Assembly (NCBI RefSeq): GCF_023634805.2
Contig: NZ_CP106881.1
Coordinates: 3,646,007-3,710,006 of the forward strand
Direction: 5' to 3'
Length of the DNA: 64,000 nt
From: Comamonas endophytica
GTDB lineage: Bacteria; Pseudomonadota; Gammaproteobacteria; Burkholderiales; Burkholderiaceae_C
Every line of letters begins with the position of its first letter. Within the stretch, counting starts at the first letter, position 1. The position numbers were made by a program, and so were the translations under genes. The notes under the pieces are model-generated. The model was not told the origin of the DNA. It saw only the letters and a list, made by a program, of their open reading frames with translations, and ran no database searches. Shown here piece after piece: positions 29,466 to 42,197 of the stretch.

Positions 29466-30214
29466 CTGAACACCATACCAACCCGGCCGCTTCCGGCCCT
29501 GACGCCCCCCAAGACGCCACGCACGGCACGGCTCCCGCCGGCGTGGCCCATCCCAAAACCATCAAGAGCTATGTGCTGCGCGCAGGCCGCACCACGACCG
29601 GACAGGCCAAGGCCTTTGCCGAGGTCGGGCCGCAGTTCCTGCTGGAGTACCGCGCCGCGCCGCTCGACGCCACCGCCGCCTTCGGCCGCAGCGCTCCGCT
29701 GATCCTGGAGATCGGCTTCGGCATGGGCGAAGCCACGGCGCATATCGCGCGCGTGCGCCCCGAGGACAACTTCCTGTGCTGCGAAGTGCACGAACCCGGT
29801 GTCGGCGCGCTGCTCAAGCGCATCGGCGAGCAGGACCTCCACAACATCCGCATCCTGCGGCATGACGCGGTGGAAGTCATCGACCACATGCTGCCCGAAG
29901 GCAGCCTGGACGGCGTGCACATCTTCTTTCCCGATCCGTGGCACAAGAAAAAGCACAACAAGCGCCGCCTGGTGCAGCCGCCGCTGGTCGCCAAGCTGGC
30001 CGCGCGCCTCAAACCCGGCGGCTACATCCACTGCGCCACCGACTGGGAGCCCTATGCGGTGCAGATGCTCGAAGTGCTGTCGGCCGAGCCGCTGCTGGCC
30101 AACACCGCCGAGGGCTACGCGCCGCAGCCCGAATACCGCCCGCTCACCAAGTTCGAGAACCGGGGGATCAAGCTGGGACATGGGGTTTGGGATCTGGTGT
30201 TTCGCAGGAAATAA
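29462..30214 (+). CDS. trmB: tRNA (guanine-N7-)-methyltransferase TrmB
   Basis: A 250-residue SAM-dependent enzyme that makes m7G46 in tRNA. The SAM-binding motif is [17 protein letters not shown], and the family signature is [19 protein letters not shown]. The C-terminal part [18 protein letters not shown] is typical. The GTG at 29462 overlaps the gluQ stop (GTGA), so the two tRNA-modifying enzymes are coupled; the first 35 residues are low-complexity and may be a loose N-terminal extension. Confidence 0.95.
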   Translation: MTEHHTNPAASGPDAPQDATHGTAPAGVAHPKTIKSYVLRAGRTTTGQAKAFAEVGPQFLLEYRAAPLDATAAFGRSAPLILEIGFGMGEATAHIARVRPEDNFLCCEVHEPGVGALLKRIGEQDLHNIRILRHDAVEVIDHMLPEGSLDGVHIFFPDPWHKKKHNKRRLVQPPLVAKLAARLKPGGYIHCATDWEPYAVQMLEVLSAEPLLANTAEGYAPQPEYRPLTKFENRGIKLGHGVWDLVFRRK

Positions 30215-30254
30215 GAGATTGCATCTTGGACAGGCTGCAATGAGAAATCGAGCG

Positions 30255-30357
30255 CAGGCCGTCCATCCTTCGACAGGCTCAGGACGAACGGATAACACCG
30301 TTCGTAGTGAGCCGGCTATTCCGTTCGTGGTGAGCTTGTCGAACCATGGACGGCCTG
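30255..30357. repeat. Imperfect inverted repeat element, likely dispersed REP-like
   Basis: Two 37-base arms (30255-30291 and 30321-30357) are near-perfect reverse complements around a 29-base centre. The motif CCGTTCGTxGTGAGC appears twice, at 30299-30313 and 30321-30335. It lies between the convergent trmB and XenA-like genes. Its form (TTCGACAGGCTCAGGACGAAC) is like short repetitive elements scattered between genes in several Proteobacteria; it may end transcription from both sides. Confidence 0.75.
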
Positions 30358-30390
30358 TCCTCGAAATCAAGCGCTGACCCGTCCTAAAGA

Positions 30391-31506
30391 TCAGGCCGCC
30401 ACCTTCCCCGCCCCGCGATACCGCTCCAGCCAGTGCGCATAAGGCGCCGGCAGCACCCAGTCCGGGCGCTGCTCCTTGAGCATCTGCGCCATCGCATAGG
30501 GATAGTGCGGGTTGGCCAGCATCGCGCGGCCGATCATCACCAGGTCCATCTGCTCCTCGGCCACCACGCGCTCGGCGTGCTGCACATCGTCGATGCCCCA
30601 GCTCGATGCCACGGGAATACCGGCTTCGCGCGCCACGCGCTGGGCGATGGGCGCCAGGAACGCCGGCGTGCCCCAGGGAATCTTCACATCGGGAATGACG
30701 AAATTGACGCTGACATTGAGCAGGTCCAGCCCGCCCGCGCGCATGCGCTTGACCAGCTCGATGGACTCGGCCAGCGTTTCCTCGTCCTTGCCGTCATACT
30801 CGATCACGCCAAAGCGCGCCGTCAGCGGCAGGTTCTCGGGCCAGACCTCGCGCACCGCGGCCAGCGTTTCCAGAAGGAAGCGCGCGCGGTTGTCGAAGCT
30901 GCCGCCATAGGCATCGGTGCGCTGGTTGGAATGCGCCGAGAAGAAACTCTGGGCGAGGTATCCGTGCGCGAAATGCAGCTCCAGCCATTCGAAGCCCGCA
31001 TCGCGCGCGCGGCGTGCGGCAGCGACGAAATCGGCCTTGACGCGCGTGATGTCCACCAGGGTCATCTCGCTGGGCACGCGCGGCAGGCCGCCACCGAAGG
31101 CAATGGCCGAAGGAGCGATCGGCTGCCAGCCGCGCGGATCGCCCTCGGCGATGTGCTCGTCGCCCTCCCACGGATTGTTGGCGCTGGCCTTGCGGCCGGC
31201 GTGGCCGATCTGGATGCCGGGCACGGCGCCGCCGGCCTTGATCGCGGCCGCGATACGCGCCAGGCCCTCGGCCTGAGCATCGTTCCACAGGCCCAGGCAG
31301 TCGGGCGTGATGCGGCCTTCGGGCGATACGCCCGTGGCCTCCACGATCACCAGCCCGGCGCCGCCGCGCGCGATGGAGGGATAGTGGACCTGGTGCCATT
31401 CGTTGGTGAAGCCGTCCTTGGCGCTGTACTGGCACATGGGCGGCACCGCGATGCGGTTGCGCAGGGTGACATCCTTGAGGGTGAATGGGGAAAACAATGC
31501 GGACAT
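30391..31506 (-). CDS. NADH:flavin oxidoreductase/ene-reductase, XenA (YqjM) type
   Basis: A 371-residue FMN enzyme of the Old Yellow Enzyme family, thermophilic-like/XenA class, reducing activated C=C bonds and some nitro compounds with NAD(P)H. The FMN-tuning Cys lies in RIAVPPMCQYSA, the phosphate-binding HAGRKAS follows, and the catalytic His pair is in ELHFAHGYL. The C-terminal PAPYAHWLERYR is the segment that completes the neighbouring active site in the dimer. Read leftward behind a LysR gene and gntP. A 17-bp palindrome lies 36-52 bases before its start. Confidence 0.92.
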   Translation of the reverse strand: MSALFSPFTLKDVTLRNRIAVPPMCQYSAKDGFTNEWHQVHYPSIARGGAGLVIVEATGVSPEGRITPDCLGLWNDAQAEGLARIAAAIKAGGAVPGIQIGHAGRKASANNPWEGDEHIAEGDPRGWQPIAPSAIAFGGGLPRVPSEMTLVDITRVKADFVAAARRARDAGFEWLELHFAHGYLAQSFFSAHSNQRTDAYGGSFDNRARFLLETLAAVREVWPENLPLTARFGVIEYDGKDEETLAESIELVKRMRAGGLDLLNVSVNFVIPDVKIPWGTPAFLAPIAQRVAREAGIPVASSWGIDDVQHAERVVAEEQMDLVMIGRAMLANPHYPYAMAQMLKEQRPDWVLPAPYAHWLERYRGAGKVAA

Positions 31507-31541
31507 GCTGATTTTCTGAGAGGGCTGGAAATAAAAAGAAA

Positions 31542-31558
31542 CCGCAGAATTTCTGCGG
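31542..31558 (-). promoter_or_regulatory. Palindromic operator candidate before the XenA-like gene
   Basis: CCGCAGAA and TTCTGCGG flank a single central base, 36-52 bases before the start codon of the ene-reductase gene, where a repressor or LysR-type activator could act. The adjacent LysR gene is a candidate binder. The role is inferred. Confidence 0.45.
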
Positions 31559-31621
31559 CAGTTCCCCAGATGACGGCGCCGCTGAAATAAATCAAATGCT
31601 ATAAATTTATGATCCTCATCT

Positions 31622-31643
31622 CGCAGCGCGATATCACGCTGCG
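31622..31643 (-). terminator. Hairpin just beyond the LysR gene stop (possible terminator)
   Basis: CGCAGCG and CGCTGCG form a seven-base GC stem around an eight-base loop, ten bases after the LysR stop on the leftward strand. An AT-rich stretch follows (ATAAATTTATAG), not a clean T-run, so termination would be weak. It may instead form part of the ene-reductase promoter region. Confidence 0.35.
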
Positions 31644-31652
31644 TGCCGGCCG

Positions 31653-32554
31653 CTAGTGCCGCTCGGCGCAGATGCGGAACAGCAGCTCGCGCAGCCAGCG
31701 GTGCGCGGGATCATGGTGCGTGCGCTCGTGCCAGACGGCGCACTTGGTGAAACCCGGCACCTCCAGGGGCGGCTCGCAGATGGCGAGTCCGTCCTGTCCG
31801 GCCACCAGCCGCTCGGGCAGGATCGCCACCATGTCGCTCGCGCGCAGCAGCTCGGGCAGGATCAAAAAGGATTTGGCCGACAGCGTCACGCTGCGCCGCT
31901 GACCCAGCTTGAGCAGCGCGTCGTCAGTGACGCCATGGAAGCCGCCGCCGTCATAGGAGCCCAGCGCATGGTCCAGCGCGCAGAACTGCTCGAGCGTGAG
32001 CCCGCGTCCGGTCGCCGCCGGGTGCCCTCGCGCAGCACGCAGACATAGCGCTCGCGGTACAGGGTGCGTGCATGCATCTCGGGCGGAGTGTTCTCGGGCG
32101 ACAGCAGCGCCAAGCCGATCTGGCCGCGCTCGAGCTGCGCCGCCACCTGGCCGTTCTCGACCGGCACGAGCGACACGCGGATCTGCGGCGCCAGCGGCTT
32201 GAGCGCGGCCACGAAGGGCACGGCAATCGCGCGCAGCGCATAGTCGGTCGAGGCAATGGTGAAAGTCAGCTGCGCGGTGGCCGGATCGAACAGCGGCGGC
32301 TGCAGCAAGGCGTCGATCTCGGCCAGCACCTGCTGCACCGGCTGGCGCAGGTCGAGCGCGCGCTGCGTGGGCACCATGCCGCGCTGGGCACGCACGAACA
32401 GCGGGTCGCCAAAGCTCTCGCGCAGCCGCGTCAGCATGCCGCTCATCGCCGGCTGGGTCAGGCCCAGGCGCGCCGCGGCGCGCGTCACGTTGCACTCCTG
32501 CAGCAAGGCGTCCAGCGCCTTGAGCAGGTTCAGGTCCAGGCTCTTGAGAGAAAT
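31653..32554 (-). CDS. LysR-family regulator, frameshifted as written near 32025
   Basis: A LysR regulator of about 300 residues in two frames. The N-terminal HTH part (SLKSLDLNLLKALDALLQEC, then TRAAARLGLTQPAMSGML) runs to about YVCVLREG; the effector domain then continues in another frame (HPAATGRGLTLEQFCALDHA onward, ending RELLFRICAERH). The break is a GGG run (CCC at 32025-32027 on the plus strand) where GGGG restores the frame. The opening has no ATG, GTG or TTG between the gntP stop and the first conserved residues: ATT at 32554 follows GAGG by five bases and may be a rare start. It sits between gntP and the XenA-like gene on the same strand. Confidence 0.82.
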
Positions 32555-32561
32555 GGGCGCC

Positions 32562-33908
32562 TCAGCCGAAGATGCTGGCCAGCAGCACCAGCCCCAGCGA
32601 CACCACCGCGGCAATGGAGGTCACCATGGTCAGCGTCTTGAGCGCCCCCTTGGTCGACAGGCCCATCAGCCCCTTGAACATCCAGAAGAAATTGCTGTTG
32701 ACCTGCACCGCGAACAGCGCGCCCGAGGCGATGGCAAAGCCTATGATGATCGGCGAGACATCGATCTGCGCTGCCACCGGGCCGATGATGCTTGCCGCCG
32801 TCAGCGCGGCGACCGACACCGAGCCGATCGCCACATGCAGCACCGCGGCAATGAACCAGGCCAGCACGATGCTCAGCAGCACCGGGCCGCCGGCATCGTG
32901 GGAAAACAGCTTGCCCAGCTCCGCGCCCATGCCCGAAGCAGTGATGATCGCGCCCAGCGAACCGCCGACGCCGGTGATCAGCAGGATCTCGCCGCTGGTC
33001 TTGAAGCCGTCCGTCAGCGCCTCGGTGGTGCGCTCCTCGCCGATCCAGCGCCGCGCCAGCAGATAGGCGCCCAGCAGGCCGACGAACATCGCCAGGTTGG
33101 CATTGCCGATGAAGCTGATGAAATCATTGGAGACGCCGGCGAGCTTGGCAAATGCGCCAAAGGCGATCATCAGCAGCGGCACGATGATCGGCGCGGCCGA
33201 CAGCAGCAGCCCCGGGCCCTGCGCCGCGGCGGGAGCCTGCGCCTCCTGGGCTTCGGTCTCGAGCATGGCCTCGCTGGCGTCCTCGTCGGTCTCGGGCTTC
33301 CAGTAGTTCGTGCGCAGCAGGAGGCTGAACAGGAAGGTGGTCAGCAGCGCCGTGGCCAGGCCGATCACCAGCCCGCCCACGAGCCAGGAGCCCAGGCTCA
33401 CGTTCATCTGCCCGGCAATGAGAATGACAGCCAAGCCCGGCACCACGAACACATAGCCCGAGAAGATGCCCGTGCCGATGGCGCCCGCCAGCAGCGGCAG
33501 CCCGGTGCGCCCCAGCAGCGGCGCCGCCGAACGCGCCACCGGCGCGCCCAGCACCACCTGCACATCCACATAGATCGAGGGAAAGATCGTCGACATCGCG
33601 CCGGCCATGGCATAAGGCAGCCGGCCGGCGCCCACGGCCGAGACCAGCGCCTGCACCATGCGGCTGAACGCGCCCGTGGCATGCAGCAGCGAGCCGATCA
33701 CCACGCCGAAGCCGATCAGCAGGCCGACCTTGCCCATGATCTCGCCAAAGCCGCCGGTGATGGCGGTGAGCGTGTCGGTGAAACCCACGCCGCTGGCCAG
33801 CCCCAGATAGAGCGAGCCCAGCATCAGGGAGATGACCGGCTCCACGCGCAACCAGATGATCAGGCCAATGACCAGTGCGATGGCCAGCGTGGTGTGTAGT
33901 ACGACCAT
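32562..33908 (-). CDS. GntP-family gluconate/organic acid:H+ permease
   Basis: A 448-residue inner-membrane transporter of the GntP family, about a dozen helices. Seen: TLAIALVIGLIIWLRVEPVI at the N-terminus, GGFGEIMGKVGLLIGFGVVI, and the C-terminal ISFIGNANLAMFVGLLGAYL and GVGGSLGAIITASGMG segments. A charged central loop (KPETDEDASEAMLETEAQEA) is unusual in being so acidic. A good ribosome site (AAAGGAGACGAC) precedes the ATG at 33908. The substrate could be gluconate, glycerate or a similar acid. A LysR gene follows directly. Confidence 0.9.
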   Translation of the reverse strand: MVVLHTTLAIALVIGLIIWLRVEPVISLMLGSLYLGLASGVGFTDTLTAITGGFGEIMGKVGLLIGFGVVIGSLLHATGAFSRMVQALVSAVGAGRLPYAMAGAMSTIFPSIYVDVQVVLGAPVARSAAPLLGRTGLPLLAGAIGTGIFSGYVFVVPGLAVILIAGQMNVSLGSWLVGGLVIGLATALLTTFLFSLLLRTNYWKPETDEDASEAMLETEAQEAQAPAAAQGPGLLLSAAPIIVPLLMIAFGAFAKLAGVSNDFISFIGNANLAMFVGLLGAYLLARRWIGEERTTEALTDGFKTSGEILLITGVGGSLGAIITASGMGAELGKLFSHDAGGPVLLSIVLAWFIAAVLHVAIGSVSVAALTAASIIGPVAAQIDVSPIIIGFAIASGALFAVQVNSNFFWMFKGLMGLSTKGALKTLTMVTSIAAVVSLGLVLLASIFG

Positions 33909-33999
33909 GTCGTCTCCTTTGCAATCCAGTTCTTCGGCTCAAGCTGCCGCGGCTGCCATCATGACGGCATCCGGCGGCAGCCTTGTCAGTCTGGATGCC

Positions 34000-36624
<2,625 letters not shown>

Positions 36625-36812
36625 GGCGTATGGTTAGGAAGTGCGCAGCGCCTGCACGCTCGCATGAAAAGGCGCGCCGCCTGGGCAAGCGGGTCAATCT
36701 TCCATTATAGATTTGTGCGAAGCGCCATGGCGCCAGACGGGCAGCCAAATGAAGACTGCCCCTGCCCGCGGTGCGGACAAGGGCAGCAAGCACCAGGCCA
36801 GCTGGGTGCGGA

Positions 36813-38146
36813 TCAGTCGCGCGCTTCGATGCGGCGGTTGATGGCCAGCGCCGCCAGCGTGCAGATGCCGCCCGAAAGCAGATAGATGCCCAGCCCGAAC
36901 AGGCCGAAGCGTGCCGACACGGCCAGCGCCACCAGGGAGCGAAGGCCGCGCCCACCAGCCAGGCCATGTCGGCCGACAGCGCCGCGCCGGTGTAGCGGTA
37001 GTGCGGCGTGAAGTTGGCCGTCACGGTGCCCGAAGACTGGCCGTAGGACAGGCCCAGCAGGATGAAGCCGATGATCAGGAAGGCGTTGTTGCCGGCCTGG
37101 CCGCTGCCCAGCAGGCCCGGGCCGACGAAGCTGAACACGCAGATCAGCGCCGCCATCGTGCCCAGGGTGTTGCGGCGCCCGAACCGGTCGGCAAGCCAGC
37201 CCGAGGCGACCATCGCCGCGCAGGCAGCGGCGGCGCCCAGCATCTGCACGCGCAGCACGTCGCCCACCGGCTGGTCGGAGTACAGCTCGATGTACGACAG
37301 CGGGAAGATCGTCACCAGATGGAACAGCGCGAAGCTGGCCAGTGCCGCGAAGGCGCCGATGGCCACGTTGCGGCCTTCGCTGCGCATCACTTCGGAAGTC
37401 TTCACCGCCTCGAGCTCGTTTTCCATCAGCAGATGGGAGTACGTCTGGCCTACGACAATGCGAATGCGCGCAAACAGCGCCACCACGTTGATGGCAAAGG
37501 CCACGAAGAAAGGAAAGCGCCAGCCCCAGGCAATGAATTCTTCCGGGGTCGTCGCTTCATACACATAGGCAACCAGGCCCGCGGCCAGGAAGAAGCCCAC
37601 CGGTGCGCCCAGCTGGCCCAGCATCGAGTACCAGCCGCGGCGGTTGCGCGGCGCGGAGATCGCCAGCAGCGACGGCAGGCCGTCCCAGGTGCCGCCCAGC
37701 GCCAGGCCCTGGCCGATGCGCAGCGCGGCGAACAGCACGATGGCCCACATGCCAAGGCGCTCGTAGCCCGGCAGGAAGGCCATGCCCACCGTGCAGCTGC
37801 CCAGCAGGAACAGCGACAGCGTCAGCTTGGTGCCGCGGCCCCAGCGGCGCTGGATGGCCATGGAGATGGCGGTGCCGATCGGGCGGGCGATGAAGGCCAG
37901 CGCGAAGATCGCGAACGACGCCAGCGTGCCGTCGATGCGCGCCATATAGGGAAACAGCAGTGCCGGAAAGACCAGCACACAAGCGATGCCGAATACGAAA
38001 AAGTCGAAATATTCCGCCGACCGTCCAATGACGACGCCCACCGCGATATCGCCAGGGCTGACCTCTTCGTGCGTATCTGCACGGGACAATGCCTGGGGGC
38101 TCTCGTAACCCCCTGTGGAAGGTGCTGTGTAACCGGTTGCGCTCAT
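36813..38146 (-). CDS. MFS transporter (metabolite:H+ symporter type), frameshifted as written near 36936
   Basis: About 444 residues with the 12-helix layout of the MHS subfamily (shikimate, proline/betaine, dicarboxylate symporters). Seen: VSPGDIAVGVVIGRSAEYFD, FIARPIGTAISMAIQRRWGR and GWLADRFGRRNTLGTM. The frame holds to SADMAWLVGAAFAP, then breaks at GGG (36935-36937, plus strand); one extra base restores the C-terminus down to AINRRIEARD and a stop at 36813. Uncorrected, the reading frame runs on into alaS. A strong GGGAGG ribosome site supports the ATG at 38146. The substrate is unknown. Confidence 0.82.
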
Positions 38147-38465
38147 GAAGATACCTCCCATTCAGTTGACTAGCCGTTTCTACGCCCGTCTACCGCCGAG
38201 CCCAGTACGTCTTTGACGCCTGCACATGTCAGCCAACAACTACAGCCCGACGGCTGCCTGCATCCACCCGACCACTCCCACCGGGCCGACGCCCCGACGG
38301 CTCTCCCGCCTACATGAAAATTCGCTGCGCTACCCAGAATGTCGGCATGCGCCCCCGTGCGCACGTAGGACAAAATGTCCAATCGACATTTTTCGCCGTT
38401 TTATTACATTTACGCTGTTTCCCAACTCACGTTTACACCTAAGCGCGCTCGGGCGCGCCCATGAC
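38147..38465. promoter_or_regulatory. Divergent noncoding region before cyoA and the MFS gene
   Basis: About 319 bases without a supported gene. The half near cyoA (about 38370-38440) is AT-rich for this genome, with short T-runs, and probably holds the cyo promoter. No clean FNR-type or other named site was found by eye. Confidence 0.4.
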
Positions 38466-39512
38466 ATGCTTCAATCCAAGGAAATCCGTGGGCCTGCGTG
38501 GCTCACAGCTACCGCGCTGCTTGCCGCCCTCGGCGGCTGCAGCAAAGCCGTAGTTCTCAACCCCGCAGGCGATGTCGCCGCACAGCAAGGCGATCTGGTC
38601 ATGGTGGCCACCTACCTGATGCTGCTGATCATCGTCCCCGTGATCCTGGCGACCTTCTTCTTCGCCTGGAAGTACCGGCAGTCGAACACCGAGGCCGAAT
38701 ACGACCCCGAGTTCCACCATTCGACCAAGCTGGAACTGCTGATCTGGACCGCGCCGCTGGCCATCGTGATCGTGCTCGGCGCGATCACCTGGATCAGCAC
38801 CCACAAGCTCGACCCCTATCGTCCGCTCGACCGCATCGACCACCAGACGCCGCTGGCGGAAAACGTCACGCCGCTGACGGTGGAAGTCGTGGCCATGGAC
38901 TGGAAATGGCTGTTCTTCTATCCCGAGCAGGGCATCGCCACGGTGAACGAACTGGCTGCGCCGGTCAACCGCCCGATCCACTTCAAGATCACCTCCACGA
39001 CCACGATGAACGCGTTCTACGTGCCCGACCTGGCCGGCATGATCTATGCCATGCCCGGCATGCAGACCGAGCTCAATGCCGTCATCAACAAGGAAGGCGT
39101 CTACAAGGGCCTGTCCACGCACTACAGCGGCCCCGGCTTCTCGCACATGAACTTCAAGTTCCATGGCTTGACCGAAGCCGGCTTCAACGACTGGATCGCC
39201 AAGGCCAAGTCCGAAGGTGGCACGCTGGACCGCACGACCTACCTCGAGCTGGTCAAGCCCACCGAGCGCCATCCGGTCCAGCGCTTCGGCAATGTCGATC
39301 CCAAGCTCTACCACACGGTGCTCAACCGCTGCGTGGAAGAAGGCCAGATGTGCATGCACACCATGATGGCCATCGACAAGGCCGGCGGCCAGTCCTACAT
39401 GCGCGCCAAGGGCCTGAACCTGTCGGGCGACATCTGCACGACCGAAGACGCCGCGAAGATCACGGCCGCTTTGGAGCCTGGCGTCGCTTCCGAAGCCGTC
39501 ATCCAGCAATAA
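38466..39512 (+). CDS. cyoA: Cytochrome bo3-type ubiquinol oxidase subunit II
   Basis: A 348-residue lipoprotein with lipobox LGGC (Cys25), then two membrane helices and a periplasmic cupredoxin domain. The CyoA signature VVAMDWKWLFFYPEQGIATV is clear, and the CuA ligand set of cytochrome c oxidases is absent in that domain, so it accepts electrons from quinol. Unusually, the C-terminal tail carries Cys289, Cys296, His298, Met300, Met301 and Cys324, which the E. coli protein lacks. ATG 38466 is taken because the lipobox lies at the right distance from it. First gene of cyoABCD. Confidence 0.94.
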   Translation: MLQSKEIRGPAWLTATALLAALGGCSKAVVLNPAGDVAAQQGDLVMVATYLMLLIIVPVILATFFFAWKYRQSNTEAEYDPEFHHSTKLELLIWTAPLAIVIVLGAITWISTHKLDPYRPLDRIDHQTPLAENVTPLTVEVVAMDWKWLFFYPEQGIATVNELAAPVNRPIHFKITSTTTMNAFYVPDLAGMIYAMPGMQTELNAVINKEGVYKGLSTHYSGPGFSHMNFKFHGLTEAGFNDWIAKAKSEGGTLDRTTYLELVKPTERHPVQRFGNVDPKLYHTVLNRCVEEGQMCMHTMMAIDKAGGQSYMRAKGLNLSGDICTTEDAAKITAALEPGVASEAVIQQ

Positions 39513-39575
39513 GCAATTCGGTGGTCGGCACGCCAGGCAAGCCTGCCCTGCCGACCACCTCACAAGAGACCCTTT

Positions 39576-41572
39576 ATGTCTGATCAATTTGATACGGCCC
39601 AACTGATCTTCGGACGGTTGAGCTGGCAATCGATACCGCTGCACGACCCGATCCTTCTGGCGACCTTTGCCGGCGTGGTTCTGGGCGGCCTGGCGATCCT
39701 CACCCTGCTGACCCGCTTCAAGCTCTGGGGCACCCTCTGGCGCGACTGGATCTGCAGCATCGACCACAAGAAGATCGGGATCATGTACATGATCCTGGGT
39801 ATCGTCATGCTGCTGCGCGGCTTTGCCGACGCGCTGATGATGCGCATGCAGCAGGCCGTGGCCACCGTGGACGGCGTGGGCTTCCTGCCGCCGCACCACT
39901 ACGACCAGATCTTCACGGCGCACGGCACCATCATGATCTTCTTCGTGGCCATGGCTTTGGTCACGGGCCTGATGAACTACATCATTCCGCTGCAGATCGG
40001 CGCGCGCGATGTGGCCTTCCCGTTCCTGAACAACTTCAGCTTCTGGATGACCACCGCCGGCGCGATCCTGGTGATGGTGTCGCTGTTCGTCGGCGAGTTC
40101 TCGACCTCGGGCTGGCTGGCGCTTTCCAACCTCGGCCACAACCCCGAGGGTGTCGGACTCGACTACTACATCTGGGCCCTGCAGATCGCCGGGGTCGGCA
40201 CGACGCTGTCCGGGATCAACCTGCTGGTGACCATCATCAAGATGCGCGCCCCCGGCATGACGCTGATGAAGATGCCGATCTTCGTCTGGACCTCGCTGTG
40301 CACCAACGCGCTGATCGTCGCCTCCTTCCCGGTGCTGACGGCCACGCTGCTGCTGCTGTCGCTCGACCGCTACCTGGGCACGCACTTCTTCACCAACGAC
40401 ATGGGCGGCAACGCCATGCTGTACGTGAACCTGATCTGGATCTGGGGCCACCCAGAGGTGTACATCCTGATCCTGCCGGCCTTCGGCGTGTTCTCGGAAA
40501 TCACCGCCACGTTCAGCCGCAAGCGCCTGTTCGGCTACACCTCGATGGTGTATGCGACGGTGGCCATCACCATCCTGTCCTACCTGGTCTGGCTGCACCA
40601 CTTCTTCACGATGGGCTCGGGCGCGAGCGTGAACTCGTTCTTCGGCATCACCACGATGATCATCTCCATCCCGACCGGGGCGAAGATCTTCAACTGGCTG
40701 TTCACGATGTACAAGGGCCGCATCCGCTTCACCGTGCCGATGATGTGGACCGTGGGCTTCATGGCCACCTTCGCCATCGGCGGCATGACCGGCGTGCTGC
40801 TGGCCGTTCCCCGGCCGACTTCGTGCTGCACAACAGCCTGTTCCTGATCGCCCACTTCCACAACGTGATCATCGGCGGCGTGGTGTTCGGCCTGTTCGCG
40901 GCCATCAACTACTGGTTCCCCAAGGCCTTCGGCTTCATGCTCGACGAGTTCTGGGGCAAGGTGTCGTTCTGGTGCTGGCTGGTGGGCTTCTGGGTCACCT
41001 TCACGCCGCTGTACATCCTGGGCCTGATGGGCGCGACGCGCCGCGTCAACGTGTTCGAAGACGACGCCTACAACATCTGGCTGTACATCTCCACGGTCGG
41101 CGTGGTGATCGTTGCCGCCGGCATCGGCGCCTTCCTGGTGCAGCTGTGGGTTAGCTTCCGCAACCGCGCGGCGCTGCGCGACGTGACCGGCGACCCATGG
41201 GACGGCCGCACGCTGGAATGGTCCACGGCTTCGCCCACGCCCGACTACAACTTCGCCATGACGCCCAAGGTCTACGAGATCGATGCGTGGTGGGACATGA
41301 AGAAGCACGGCTACAAGCGCCCCCTCACGGGCTTCAAGGCCCTGCACATGCCCAAGAACACCGCGGCCGGTTTCGTGATCGCCATGGTGGCGACCGTGTT
41401 CGGCTTCGCGATGATCTGGCACATGTGGCTGCTCGCCGGCCTGACGTTTGCCGCCATCGTGCTGATCTCGATCGTCCATACCTTCAACTACAAGCGCGAT
41501 TTCTACATCCCAGCATCGGAAGTTGCTGCGACTGAAGATGCCCGCACCGAACTGCTTGCACGCAATGTCTGA
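39576..41572 (+). CDS. cyoB: Cytochrome bo3-type ubiquinol oxidase subunit I, frameshifted as written near 40810
   Basis: The catalytic heme-copper subunit, about 665 residues once repaired (E. coli 663). The N-terminal part has [19 protein letters not shown] and the CuB-ligand segment [20 protein letters not shown]. It runs to [11 protein letters not shown], where the frame breaks in CCCC (40809-40812). One extra C gives [20 protein letters not shown], including the ligand His pair, and the other frame continues to the end ([10 protein letters not shown]). cyoC overlaps its stop by eight bases. An intact core subunit is expected in vivo, so the break is probably technical. Confidence 0.88.
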
Positions 41573-42197
41573 ACTCCGCATGAACGCCGGCGCCGCGGGC
41601 GCCATTGAACCCCGCGACTACCATCTGGCCGAGGAACCCCATACGGCCAATGGCACCGCGCTGGGCTTCTGGCTCTACCTGATGAGCGACTGCCTCATCT
41701 TCGCTGCCCTGTTCGCCACCTATGGCGTGCTGGGCCGCAGCTACGCCGCCGGCCCGACCGGCGCCGACCTGTTCGACCTGCCGCTGGTGGCGATGAACAC
41801 GGCCTTCCTGCTGCTGTCGTCGATCACCTTCGGCTTCGCCATGCTCAAGAAGCAGCAGAACCAGGTCGGCGCCACGCTGGGCTGGCTGGCGGTCACCGGC
41901 GTCCTGGGCCTGTGCTTCCTGGGCCTGGAACTCTACGAGTTCTCGCACCTGCTGCACCAGGGTGCGGGCCCGGGCCGCAGCGCCTTCCTGTCGTCGTTCT
42001 TCACGCTGGTCGGCACCCACGGCCTGCACGTGACCTTCGGCCTGATCTGGCTCGTCGTGCTGATGCTGCAGATCAGCAAGCACGGCCTGACGCACGAGAA
42101 CAACCGCCGCCTGATGTGCCTGTCGATGTTCTGGCACTTCCTGGACGTGGTCTGGATCGGCGTCTTCACCTTTGTCTACCTGATGGGAGTGCTGTAA
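41565..42197 (+). CDS. cyoC: Cytochrome bo3-type ubiquinol oxidase subunit III
   Basis: A 210-residue membrane protein with five helices, family-typical [20 protein letters not shown] and [20 protein letters not shown]. It helps assemble and stabilise the oxidase core and the proton-loading pathway. The start ATG 41565 lies inside the end of cyoB (stop 41570-41572), and the cyoD start overlaps its own stop (TAATG), showing tight coupling. Confidence 0.94.
   Translation: MSELRMNAGAAGAIEPRDYHLAEEPHTANGTALGFWLYLMSDCLIFAALFATYGVLGRSYAAGPTGADLFDLPLVAMNTAFLLLSSITFGFAMLKKQQNQVGATLGWLAVTGVLGLCFLGLELYEFSHLLHQGAGPGRSAFLSSFFTLVGTHGLHVTFGLIWLVVLMLQISKHGLTHENNRRLMCLSMFWHFLDVVWIGVFTFVYLMGVL

Noticed and set aside
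38466..41572. Reading cyoA and cyoB as cytochrome c oxidase (coxB, coxA)
   Set aside because: The CuA ligand set is missing in the cupredoxin domain and DWKWLFFYPEQGIATV is the quinol-oxidase type.
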